Source: Planctomycetota bacterium (GTDB taxonomy: Bacteria > Planctomycetota > Planctomycetia > Planctomycetales > Planctomycetaceae). Taken from it: a DNA stretch of 39,669 bases. Of this stretch, positions 24,183-32,648 are shown piece by piece. The translations under genes were made by a program, and so were the position numbers. Numbering within the stretch: the stretch's first letter is position 1; every line of letters starts with the position of its first letter. The DNA lies in assembly GCA_003670925.1 (NCBI GenBank), contig QWQG01000039.1, positions 1 to 39,669 of the forward strand, read 5' to 3'. The notes beneath the pieces are model-generated. The model searched no databases, was not told the origin of the DNA, and worked only from the letters and a program-made list of their open reading frames with translations.

Positions 24183-25325
24183 ATGTTTTTCCGCCCCGCT
24201 TCAGAGTTCTGGTCGCAGAAGTTCATCGAAATGCGGTTGCCACACATTCTGTATTTTTCAACGCTGCGGAACTGGTTGCAGTTGCTCCGGCGTTACGGTC
24301 GGGAATTCGACGCGGCACAATGGCCGCGAATGCTCTGGATCACACTTTTTGTCGTTGCGACGATCCCCATTCGTGTTTATGAGCGAATGCGATTCGGACG
24401 GGCTATCTTTCGACATCAGCTTTCGGCTCCGCCGGTTTTCATCGTTGGCCACTGGCGCAGTGGTACGACCAACCTGCATAATTTATTACTGCAGGACCCA
24501 GAGTTTGCGAGCGTGACAATGCTGCATTGTGCGATTCCGAGTGGTTTTTTGACATGGGAATGGCTGGCCCGCTGGATTCTGGTGCGGCGACTTCCCAAGA
24601 TGCGCCCGATGGATGCAGTGCCGCTGGGAATTGATGAACCAATGTCAGAAGACTTTGGGCTCGCCGGACTGACTCATATGAGTCATTACCTGAACTATTT
24701 TTTCCCACAAATTGCCGAACAAACGTTTCGGGCGACCGTACTGTTTGAAGGCGTCAGCCCGCAGGATGTGGCGCACTGGTCAGACCACTATGAGTACCTG
24801 CTCCGCAAAGTTTCGTATGCCAGTGGTGGTAAACGTTTACTCCTCAAGAATCCGCCGAATCTTGGCCGCGTTCCGGAACTGCTGAAACGATATCCGGATG
24901 CGAAGTTCATTCACGTCTATCGTAATCCTTGGCTGGTTCATGCGTCTTCAATGAAACTAATGCAACGTTTCATGGAGGACTTTGCATTCCAGACACACGA
25001 TCCGGTGGCGATCGAAGATTTCATCACGCGCCGCTATGCTGCGATCATGCAAAAATGGCTCGCCGACCGAAACCTAATCCCAACCGCAAACCTAATTGAA
25101 CTGCGGCACGAGGACATCACCGCACATCCCATAGAAATCATCGAAGCAATTTACCAGCAATTTGGGCTGACCACATGGCTCACGATGCAACCCCGGCTGA
25201 AAACGTACGCAGACTCAGTGGCGGACTATCAGAACAATAAATACACCTTCGAAACCGCATACCTCACACGCATCGAACCCCAGATCACCGCGTTGGCTGA
25301 AAGGCTGGGATACTCGAGGCCATAA
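24183..25325 (+). CDS. Sulfotransferase family protein
   Basis: A 380-residue protein of the PAPS-dependent sulfotransferase fold. The 5'-phosphosulphate loop is VGHWRSGTTNLHNLL (about residues 88-102) and the 3'-phosphate site is HVYRNPWLVHASS. A helical N-terminal part with a hydrophobic segment (MLWITLFVVATIPI) suggests membrane association. Such enzymes move sulphate from PAPS onto hydroxyls of carbohydrates or lipids, and planctomycetes encode many. The start is uncertain: ATG 24183 was chosen, GTG 24132 and ATG 24231 are alternatives, none with a clear ribosome site. Acceptor unknown. Confidence 0.85.
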   Translation: MFFRPASEFWSQKFIEMRLPHILYFSTLRNWLQLLRRYGREFDAAQWPRMLWITLFVVATIPIRVYERMRFGRAIFRHQLSAPPVFIVGHWRSGTTNLHNLLLQDPEFASVTMLHCAIPSGFLTWEWLARWILVRRLPKMRPMDAVPLGIDEPMSEDFGLAGLTHMSHYLNYFFPQIAEQTFRATVLFEGVSPQDVAHWSDHYEYLLRKVSYASGGKRLLLKNPPNLGRVPELLKRYPDAKFIHVYRNPWLVHASSMKLMQRFMEDFAFQTHDPVAIEDFITRRYAAIMQKWLADRNLIPTANLIELRHEDITAHPIEIIEAIYQQFGLTTWLTMQPRLKTYADSVADYQNNKYTFETAYLTRIEPQITALAERLGYSRP

Positions 25326-25340
25326 GCTGTTGCAAAAAGA

Positions 25341-26483
25341 CTATTCTTGCGAAAGTACGACGCGATCGTCCCGCACATCGACAGTCTTGAAATGCTTGCC
25401 AAAGATAAGTGGAAATAGTTTTTCGCCCGCTTGTTTTCCTGCGCGCGTGTCCAGTTGCACGGGTTCAAGCAAGATGGCGGTCACCTCCGCTGAATCTTCG
25501 TCGCGAACCTCAATGCGGATTTTCTCAGTGCGAAAAAAAACGATCAATTGTCCAATGGTCGCTCGTTCCGCTTTTAGCTGGAAGTTCCTCGTGCGAATCG
25601 ACCCCTCCTGTGTCATCAATGTTGCGTCTGAGTTACTGCCGGAGTTCCACGCCGCATGCAATGCTGCATTGAGTAAAATATGTTGGCGTAGCGTCGTCGT
25701 AACCGTCGCGTTTGAACCCGTCCATCTGATCTCAAGATTCGGGGCCTGTTGCTGCCAAGCGTTGACAACTGTGGCTTTGAATGTACTGCCAACAGGGTAA
25801 CGATGTTCAATGGCGTCTTCCGAATCAATCTGGACGATCGTCAATTCTGCTCGATCAGTGGCGATCTCGAACGTCAGGTCGAACTGATTCAGGATCAGCG
25901 TTGTCAGGTGGGCGAAAGACATTTGGGGAAGTCGTTGTTGAGCCCACACGTCATGAGGAATGGCATCGGGATTTGTAATCACGACTCCAGCAGTCTGGGC
26001 ATGATCCAGCAGAATCTGCCGCGGCTCCGCAAGTTGCTCCCATGACGCATCCACCTTCACTGTCAGCCGCCTCAACGCCGTGGTATCAATCTTTGTGCGA
26101 AGTCCGTGCAGTTGCTCGGCGTTGGAACTGAGGAGAATTGGAAGGCGATAAATGGCATCGGACGGCCCGATGCAAGCGCAATCTTCAGTGATGCACAACG
26201 CGGCTCCAGGAATCGTGGCTGAAATCTGTTTCAGTACTTGAACACGTGGTACGAATTCCGTTTCCACGTTGATTCGGCGATGCGGATCGAGTCGGCGATC
26301 TCGCAGGATCGCGACGTTCGTCTGCGTCTGCAGATCACGGAGTTGGTCACCAAGTTCTGAGCCGATACTGACCCAACGGACGTTTGTCGCCAGAGAAGTT
26401 TTGAGTTCCTTGCCCGTGTAGAATGAGGACGGCTCGCCGGCAGGAATGCCCAAGTAAAGGAGGAGAATTGTGAGTGTCTTCAC
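25341..26483 (-). CDS. Secreted protein of unknown function
   Basis: A 380-residue protein with a short signal peptide (MKTLTILLLYLGIPAG). I recognise no catalytic family. Two stretches (QLRDLQTQTNVAILRDRRL followed by VLKQISATIPGAAL, and HLTTLILNQFDLTFEIATDR) have the helix-strand-helix pattern of secretin/TonB short N-terminal (STN)-like domains, where a segment asks for the 'best fit' of a bound element; this is a weak inference. A Cys pair (CITEDCACIG) could form a disulphide. Convergent with the sulfotransferase (15 bp apart) and divergent from the Hsp70 gene. Periplasmic or surface location is likely. Confidence 0.75.
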   Translation of the reverse strand: MKTLTILLLYLGIPAGEPSSFYTGKELKTSLATNVRWVSIGSELGDQLRDLQTQTNVAILRDRRLDPHRRINVETEFVPRVQVLKQISATIPGAALCITEDCACIGPSDAIYRLPILLSSNAEQLHGLRTKIDTTALRRLTVKVDASWEQLAEPRQILLDHAQTAGVVITNPDAIPHDVWAQQRLPQMSFAHLTTLILNQFDLTFEIATDRAELTIVQIDSEDAIEHRYPVGSTFKATVVNAWQQQAPNLEIRWTGSNATVTTTLRQHILLNAALHAAWNSGSNSDATLMTQEGSIRTRNFQLKAERATIGQLIVFFRTEKIRIEVRDEDSAEVTAILLEPVQLDTRAGKQAGEKLFPLIFGKHFKTVDVRDDRVVLSQE

Positions 26484-26739
26484 GTTAAAATCCGTCGAGA
26501 CCGCGGGGCCGTGTTTGGAGCTCCACGACCGTTCTGGCTTGCCGTGGCCTCCCTTTTATATCGGCAATACAGTCTATTCTGCCATCAAACTAGGCTTAAC
26601 TAACGATAACAACGAAAAATCTGGCAGCTGTTACGTCAGAAGTCTGTCGTTTCTGTAGTGGATCGGCGATCTCAGAAGTACCATTGATTAAAAGACTGCC
26701 ACGACGTGTCCGAAAACGCGTCGCGCCGAGTTATTGAGA

Positions 26740-28638
26740 ATGACTATGAAACAGACCCATGCCGTTGGAATTGACCTTGGCACAACGTACTCGTGCATTG
26801 CGTGGCTGAACGAGCATGGGCAGCCGGTCACAATTCCGAATCAGGAAGGTGAACTCTCAACCCCGTCGGTTGTCTTCTTTGACGGGAAACAGCCGATTAT
26901 TGGCACCGAAGCCATGCGGAACGCAATCGCCAGTCCGGAACGCGTGATCCAGCACGCAAAGCGTTTTATGGGTAGCCCGGAGAAGTTCTGGAAGATCGAT
27001 GACACAAGATACTCACCGGTGCATATTTCCGGAATGATTTTACGGAAGCTAATTGCGGCAGCGCAGGAACAGATCGGTGAAATTAGTGAAGCCGTGATTA
27101 CAGTACCTGCGCAATTCAGCGATGCACATCGGCATGCGACCATGCAGGCTGGTCATGCGGCCGGACTGGATCGCATCGAAATGATCAATGAGCCAGTGGC
27201 TGCGGCGTTGTGTCATGTGCTGGGGAATGAAGGGCTGGCATTCACTGAACTTGCAATTGATCAGCAGTTACTTGTCTTCGACCTTGGTGGTGGCACGTTG
27301 GACATGGCGATTGTGAAGTACAAGACTAACCAAGTTAAGGTTGTCGCATCTGATGGTGATCTAGAACTGGGTGGTTTGGATTTTACGCAAGTGCTTGTGG
27401 ATGCTGCCGCGGCGAAATTTATCGCGGAGTTTGGCCACGATCCCCGTTCTCATCGCGGCAGCCTGCAGTTTTTGACATTGGAAGCGGAACAAGCGAAACG
27501 CAGTCTTTCCGTGCGGTCACGAGCCGCGATTACAGTGCAACATGAAGCAAATCGCCAGACCTATCAGATCGAACAGGCCGAATTCGAATTGCTCAGCCGA
27601 AAGCTGATTCAGCGATCAGAAGAAATCACGCGGCGTATTTTGAAAGATCATAAGTTTGGTTGGGCTCATATCGATGTTGTGCTCACCACCGGCGGTGCAT
27701 CGCGGATGCCCATGATTCGTGAAAGTCTAAAGAAGCTCAGCGGTCGAACTCTGAATTCCACGCTTTCACCCGATCAATCGATCGCACATGGTGCGGCGTA
27801 TTATGCGGGTATGCTGTTGTCGAATGATCAGTATACGCGGACGGTGTTCAACAGCACGGCATCGACACGCCTCGCCAAAGTGCAGCAGCAAAGCGTAAAT
27901 GCTCGTGCCTTAGGAATTCTGGTCCGGGACAAATCAGGGAATAGAGTCCCGCATTATCTAATTCCGGCGAATACTTCTCTGCCAGCCGCCAAAACGCATG
28001 TCTTCGGCACGGTCGTGGCTCACCAGAGTCGCGTCCATGTGCGAATCGTTGAAAGTGGTGCGGGCGCTGATCGGCCGCCAACCGTGCTTGGTGACTGTGA
28101 AATTACCGATCTGCCAGCCGATCTCCCGGAAGGCACCGAAATTGAAGTCTCGATTAGTTACGATCGTCAGGCGCGTGTGCATGTCTCAGCTCGTGAACCA
28201 GTGAGTGGTCAGCACGCTGATGTAGAAATCATCCGCCAAGAAAATGTGCACTCACAATTGCAGGAAAAACCAGCGCCCGTTGCCATCAATCCGGAACTTG
28301 ACGTATTGGCGGAACTTGCGAATCTGCCATATCTCGTCGCTGAAATTGAAAATCAGCCTGTGCTGCTGTGTAATGACTGCGGCAGTCCACTGCTGCGAAA
28401 TGGACGCTGTGCAAGTTGTAAAATTGTTCCGGGGAAGCAGAGTCCGACAGGCAACCGAAAGGCTTTGCCGCAAAACTCGGCAAGCTCGCCAAAACAAGTT
28501 GAAACGAAGCCAAAATCAGACAGATCGACGCCAAACATCGCACCGTCTCGTGGACGCAGCCAAGCCTCCGATCGCAACAAGCCCAAGCCGGATCCGCATG
28601 AGGCAGAGTTCTGGGGGCTTGTGGACGGCGACGAGTGA
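26740..28638 (+). CDS. Hsp70 family protein with C-terminal zinc ribbon
   Basis: A 632-residue DnaK relative. The nucleotide-binding domain is complete: GIDLGTTYSCIAW (phosphate 1), VFDLGGGTLDMAIV (phosphate 2), TTGGASRMPMI (adenosine). A beta-type substrate domain follows (LIPANTSLPA, VHVRIVESG, VSISYDRQARVHVSA). The usual helical lid is missing; in its place is a linker and a CxxC-x9-CxxC zinc ribbon (Cys544, Cys547, Cys557, Cys560), then a basic, Ser/Lys/Pro-rich tail. No dnaJ or grpE is adjacent, so it is not the housekeeping DnaK. ATG 26740 chosen; ATG 26746 is equally possible. It probably binds specific clients. Confidence 0.88.
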   Translation: MTMKQTHAVGIDLGTTYSCIAWLNEHGQPVTIPNQEGELSTPSVVFFDGKQPIIGTEAMRNAIASPERVIQHAKRFMGSPEKFWKIDDTRYSPVHISGMILRKLIAAAQEQIGEISEAVITVPAQFSDAHRHATMQAGHAAGLDRIEMINEPVAAALCHVLGNEGLAFTELAIDQQLLVFDLGGGTLDMAIVKYKTNQVKVVASDGDLELGGLDFTQVLVDAAAAKFIAEFGHDPRSHRGSLQFLTLEAEQAKRSLSVRSRAAITVQHEANRQTYQIEQAEFELLSRKLIQRSEEITRRILKDHKFGWAHIDVVLTTGGASRMPMIRESLKKLSGRTLNSTLSPDQSIAHGAAYYAGMLLSNDQYTRTVFNSTASTRLAKVQQQSVNARALGILVRDKSGNRVPHYLIPANTSLPAAKTHVFGTVVAHQSRVHVRIVESGAGADRPPTVLGDCEITDLPADLPEGTEIEVSISYDRQARVHVSAREPVSGQHADVEIIRQENVHSQLQEKPAPVAINPELDVLAELANLPYLVAEIENQPVLLCNDCGSPLLRNGRCASCKIVPGKQSPTGNRKALPQNSASSPKQVETKPKSDRSTPNIAPSRGRSQASDRNKPKPDPHEAEFWGLVDGDE

Positions 28639-28789
28639 CCCGTCTAAACGTTTTGGACGGCGAACCAACCGAAGCGTAACTGGTCTGCGGGAAACCTCGC
28701 TTGACGCAGTGCGTCTCTCGATGGAAAACCCATCCATGATCTTGACAATCCCCGAGATGGATAGCCTAGTCTGTGATCCTCACTGGTCG

Positions 28790-28886
28790 CTGCAGCTCAC
28801 TGTCCTGCAAAACTCAGCAAGCCGAATGGCGACCTATACGAAACCGTCCGGCAAATCTTGCAACTGCAGTTCACTATCCTGCAAGA
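28790..28886. repeat. Imperfect 23-bp direct repeat at the end of purE
   Basis: CTGCAGCTCACTGTCCTGCA and following bases at 28790-28812 recur at 28864-28886 with three mismatches, 74 bp apart. The right copy is inside the purE coding end; the left copy lies after its stop. This looks like a partial duplication of the purE 3' end. Confidence 0.6.
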
Positions 28887-29355
28887 CAGCGTCCGTCTGT
28901 TGCTGCTGAAAGTGCTGTAACTTCTGATTCAGCATTGGGTTGTTAAGAGCCAGAATTCTCACGGCTAGCAGGCCGGCATTTCGCGCTCCGGAAATTCCAA
29001 TTGCGAGGGTACCAACTGGGACCCCGCTGGGCATCTGGACGATCGACAATAACGAATCAAGCCCATTCAAGGCCTTGCTTTGTACGGGGACACCGAGCAC
29101 CGGCAATATGGTTTGGGCCGCGATCATGCCGGGCAAATGCGCCGCCCCTCCAGCACCGGCGATGATCACCTTGAGGCCTCTGGATTCCGCCTCCGTGGCA
29201 TACTCTGCCATCCACGCAGGCGTGCGATGCGCTGAGACGACGCGGCATTCAAAAGAAACGCCGAACTGACGCAGGATATCTGCAGATGCAGCCATCGTGT
29301 CCCAATCGGACCGACTGCCCATAATGACACCTACGACGGGAGATTCGGAAGTCAT
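28834..29355 (-). CDS. purE: N5-carboxyaminoimidazole ribonucleotide mutase
   Basis: A 173-residue class I PurE, which converts N5-CAIR to CAIR in purine synthesis. The signatures are present: [22 protein letters not shown] with the catalytic His, [12 protein letters not shown], and PSGVPVGT. Length is normal apart from a Gln/Asp/Leu-rich tail ([14 protein letters not shown]). No purK is next to it, so the partner must be elsewhere. It is convergent with the Hsp70 gene and divergent from the Rossmann-membrane gene. A 330-bp gap lies upstream. Confidence 0.95.
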   Translation of the reverse strand: MTSESPVVGVIMGSRSDWDTMAASADILRQFGVSFECRVVSAHRTPAWMAEYATEAESRGLKVIIAGAGGAAHLPGMIAAQTILPVLGVPVQSKALNGLDSLLSIVQMPSGVPVGTLAIGISGARNAGLLAVRILALNNPMLNQKLQHFQQQQTDAVLQDSELQLQDLPDGFV

Positions 29356-29685
29356 ATGATTTTACCGATCGTTCGAACATCACGCAGCGGAATCTGTAAA
29401 ACTCGATCTACCCCAGAGCTTACCGTTCGCAATTTGTTTTCCAATCGAATCGGCAGCGGAGTGCCCTACGTTCTCGCGTTTGTCGCTGTCGCGAGTTCGG
29501 GAAGGCATTGAAAATGCCCACAGGTCGCTCGACGATGTGTCGGTGTGACCTAAACTCTGCAGTGGAGACATGTAGCCGGCTCGATTCATGAAAAGCCGAG
29601 GCATTTCTTGGGTAGATTGCCTGCTGGAGGCTTTGCCTCAACGAACTCGAACGGAATCATAGTACTTACGTAGGATTCTTGCGGC
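29356..29685. other. Intergenic region between divergent genes
   Basis: 330 bp between purE (minus) and the following gene (plus). A short perfect hairpin GAGGC-TTT-GCCTC is at 29626-29638. I see no clear promoter pair, riboswitch or small gene. An open frame on the minus strand (29380-29604) has no recognisable content. Confidence 0.4.
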
Positions 29686-30795
29686 ATGAGATTCGCTATT
29701 GCCGGCAACAACGTCACGGCTTTTAATGTCTTGCGGGAACTTGCTGGTTCCAGTGCACACACGCTTGACCGCTGCGCGCTGTCAGGGGAATTGGCCGCCG
29801 CTGTAATTCAGGCCGGTATTCCGCTGACGCTGGTGACGACGGTCGAGGATGCGTTGCTGGCCGGTGACGTGGATGCCGTAATTGTGGCGATTGATGATCT
29901 CGACGAATCGCTGCGGGTCGTGCGCGCCGCGTCACAAGCGGATCGGTATGTGATTGTCATTCCTCCCGCGTTGTGTTCGCCCGCCTACTCGTTTGAGTTA
30001 CATCTGATCCTAGATGAATCACGATATGGTATTATGCCGCTGCTGCCACGTACGGCGATTGCTGAACTGCCATTGACTGACGTTGACCTAAGATTGGACG
30101 AACAGCCCATTCGACAGTTGTCGATCGATTTGTCGTTGTCGCAGGTCAGTCCGGCTGAACTTCGGGCGGCAGTCATCCAAGGACTCGACTATTTAGCGGC
30201 CAGCGGATTCCACTTTACGCAGGTCACAGCTTTGGAATCAAACGCTCCCGACGGAAGTCTGTTATCGCGTTTCATCACACTCAGCGCCGCGACGACGGCA
30301 GTAAAACCTTTACCTCCCGGTACTCTGACGATTAAGCCATCGACGGTGCCGCCATGCGAGAGTGTGCTTCAGATCTCCCAAAACAATGCCAGCAGCAGAA
30401 ACGTCTGCATTGTTCAGTCTGCGAATGTCGTAGAACGCATCGTGACAGTCTGCCAGTCACGTGAACTCTGCGGAAAATGGATGGAAGCTTTTTCTGTCAC
30501 ACTGGAGCTGGCAGAAGCAGTCAGCAAGTCGTTGCGGCGCCGCCGAACAGTCGATGTGCATTTCGATTCAGGCAGCGAGAAAGGCGTTTTTAAAAGTCAG
30601 ATGACGGCTATGGGCTGCGGCGTCTTGATATTCATGATGCTGGGTATGGTTGCTTATCTGATTGTGGCTCAACTGGTGCCGTTACCTAATACGATTCTGC
30701 ACATTCTTCGCATCTTGTGGATCACGCCCTTAGTGTTGTTCCTCATCGCTCAGGTTCTGCTGCCACTGGCGCGAGGCCGGGGGCGTCACGGTTGA
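29686..30795 (+). CDS. Rossmann-like (Gfo/Idh-like) protein with two C-terminal membrane helices
   Basis: A 369-residue protein. Its beginning (RFAIAGNNVTAFNVLREL, then VDAVIVAIDDLDESLRVVRAASQADRYVI) has the look of a Gfo/Idh/MocA nucleotide-binding domain, but the glycine-rich loop is reduced (AGNNVTA) and no EKP follows (VIPPALC instead), so cofactor binding is doubtful. The middle part carries a ferredoxin-like alpha/beta pattern. Two hydrophobic helices end the chain (about 305-330 and 338-362), placing the domain on a membrane. Likely a regulator or receptor derived from a dehydrogenase; the function is unknown. Its neighbours, purE and the SufE-SufS gene, do not explain it. Confidence 0.75.
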   Translation: MRFAIAGNNVTAFNVLRELAGSSAHTLDRCALSGELAAAVIQAGIPLTLVTTVEDALLAGDVDAVIVAIDDLDESLRVVRAASQADRYVIVIPPALCSPAYSFELHLILDESRYGIMPLLPRTAIAELPLTDVDLRLDEQPIRQLSIDLSLSQVSPAELRAAVIQGLDYLAASGFHFTQVTALESNAPDGSLLSRFITLSAATTAVKPLPPGTLTIKPSTVPPCESVLQISQNNASSRNVCIVQSANVVERIVTVCQSRELCGKWMEAFSVTLELAEAVSKSLRRRRTVDVHFDSGSEKGVFKSQMTAMGCGVLIFMMLGMVAYLIVAQLVPLPNTILHILRILWITPLVLFLIAQVLLPLARGRGRHG

Positions 30796-30843
30796 GACAC
30801 GTTACCGCTGGATACTGGATACAACTGCTGACTCCTGCTACGC

Positions 30844-32613
30844 CTAACGCCTCATCAGTTTCTTTAATGCAAACTCAATCGCATTCATCAACGCTGCGAT
30901 ATCGTCAGTCGAGTTGTAAGCGGCAAAGCTAATTCGCGTGGTTGCCGAAACACCAAGGTATGAGTGAAGTGGCATCGTGCAGTGGTGCCCATGCCGTGCA
31001 AATACGTCCTGCTGGTCAAGCATCGCAGCCAGATCTTCCGGGTGAATACCGTCAATGCGAAAGGTAATGATTCCACCACGATGAGCCACATCAGGACCGT
31101 AAACCGTAATGCCGGGGACAGCTTGTAGTTGTGCCATCGCTAATTTTGTCAGCAATTGTTCGTGCTGATGAATCGATTCCAAACCAGTACGTTGCACCCA
31201 TTCCGTGGCTGTCCCAAGGGCTATGGCTTGGACAATTGGCATTGTGCCCGCTTCAAATTTTGCTGGGGCCGCCGACCATGAAGATGCCGCAATCCGCACT
31301 TCAGAAATCATGTGACCGCCGAAGATGATCGGATCCATTTCTTCCAGACGTTCGGACTTTCCATAAAGAATGCCGACGCCCGTCGGACCGTACAGTTTGT
31401 GGCCACTGAAAGCGAGGAAGTCCACATCGTCGGCAATCACATCGAGCGGCAAGTGCGGCACGCTTTGGGCTCCGTCCACGACGACACAGGCACCCACCGC
31501 GCGGGCCCGCTGTACCAATTCACGAATCGGGTTGACTGTCCCCAACATATTCGACATGCCTGTAATCGCGAGGACCCGCGTGCGTTTGGTCAACACCGAA
31601 TCCAGTTGATCCATGTCCAGCCGACCGTCGGACGTCAGCGGAATAAGCTTTAACGTCGCGCCGCGATCTTTAGCCAACTGCTGCCACGGCACAAAATTAG
31701 CGTGATGCTCCATGATCGAAGTCAGGATCTCGTCGCCTGCTTGCACATGCTTGCGGCCCCATCCGGACGCAATCATATTGAGTCCGATCGTAGTCCCCGG
31801 GGTAAACACAATGTTGCTGGCTGATGGAGCGTTCAGGAATCGCGAGATCGCCGTGCGCGCACCTTCAAACTCCTCATCGATTCTTTGCCCGAATTGATAC
31901 GTGCCCCGATGCGCATTCGCAAAATACTGCTCTTCAACTTCGCGTTCTTTGTCGATCACACATTGCGGCTTCTGTGCTGACGCGCCGCTGTCCAGAAAAA
32001 TCGGCCGGGAACCACTGCGAAGCATGCGACAGAGCACCGGAAATTGTCGTCGGATGTTGTCAACATTCAGAATCCCGATTCCGTTTGGTGCTGATTGCGG
32101 TTCGCTTGCGTGCGAACCGCCCGATGACAACTCACGCACACTACGCGCATCGCCTGCTACCTGTCTCACCACATTGGGTTCGGGGCCGCCAATCTTCCCA
32201 AGGTGCATGCGGGCCAGTTTCAAAACTTGATCCACCATGCCGCGCAAGCCGTTGCGACGTTGAGGCGTAATGTGCTGCTGCAGATTGAGTCGACGAAAGA
32301 TGGAATCGATGTCGTATTCCAGAATTTCACGCGCGGTTTTCCCGTTGTACGCTGCTTCCAAGATCGCAATCAAACCGCGGACGATATTTGAATCGCTGTC
32401 AGCCACAATCGTGAATCTGGCATACTCGTTGCCACCATCGACTTGAGTAATCAGCCAAACTTGACTTTGGCATCCATGCACTTTGTTTTGCTCTGTCCGC
32501 GCAGCGTCCTCAAGTTCCGGTAATCCATCGCCAAGTTCCAGCAGATATAGCGACTGGTCTTGCCGATCCAAGTCAGCAAATTCGTCAAAGATTTCTTCAA
32601 GTGTCAAACGCAT
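30844..32613 (-). CDS. Fused SufE-SufS: sulfur acceptor plus cysteine desulfurase
   Basis: A 589-residue fusion. Residues 1-140 are SufE, with the sulfur-accepting Cys48 in VHGCQSQVW. A linker (about 140-181) leads to a complete SufS (182-589): PLP-binding Lys406 in FSGHKLYGP, and the active-site Cys545 in RHGHHCTMPL. The desulfurase removes sulfur from cysteine as a persulphide and SufE receives it; fusion puts donor and acceptor in one chain for Fe-S cluster assembly. It lies 35 bp downstream of the Mrp gene, same strand. All catalytic residues are present, so it should be active. The sufBCD scaffold genes are not in the window. Confidence 0.95.
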   Translation of the reverse strand: MRLTLEEIFDEFADLDRQDQSLYLLELGDGLPELEDAARTEQNKVHGCQSQVWLITQVDGGNEYARFTIVADSDSNIVRGLIAILEAAYNGKTAREILEYDIDSIFRRLNLQQHITPQRRNGLRGMVDQVLKLARMHLGKIGGPEPNVVRQVAGDARSVRELSSGGSHASEPQSAPNGIGILNVDNIRRQFPVLCRMLRSGSRPIFLDSGASAQKPQCVIDKEREVEEQYFANAHRGTYQFGQRIDEEFEGARTAISRFLNAPSASNIVFTPGTTIGLNMIASGWGRKHVQAGDEILTSIMEHHANFVPWQQLAKDRGATLKLIPLTSDGRLDMDQLDSVLTKRTRVLAITGMSNMLGTVNPIRELVQRARAVGACVVVDGAQSVPHLPLDVIADDVDFLAFSGHKLYGPTGVGILYGKSERLEEMDPIIFGGHMISEVRIAASSWSAAPAKFEAGTMPIVQAIALGTATEWVQRTGLESIHQHEQLLTKLAMAQLQAVPGITVYGPDVAHRGGIITFRIDGIHPEDLAAMLDQQDVFARHGHHCTMPLHSYLGVSATTRISFAAYNSTDDIAALMNAIEFALKKLMRR

Positions 32614-32648
32614 TGGATGTTCGTTGAAACAAAGTTTTACTCAAAGCT

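Noticed and set aside
28640-28660. Stem CCGTC/GACGG after the Hsp70 stop
   Set aside because: Short stem with an AT core and no T-run; not enough for a terminator call.
28244-28909. 221-residue plus-strand frame after the Hsp70 gene
   Set aside because: Overlaps the Hsp70 end in another frame and the end of purE antisense; no start signal or family.
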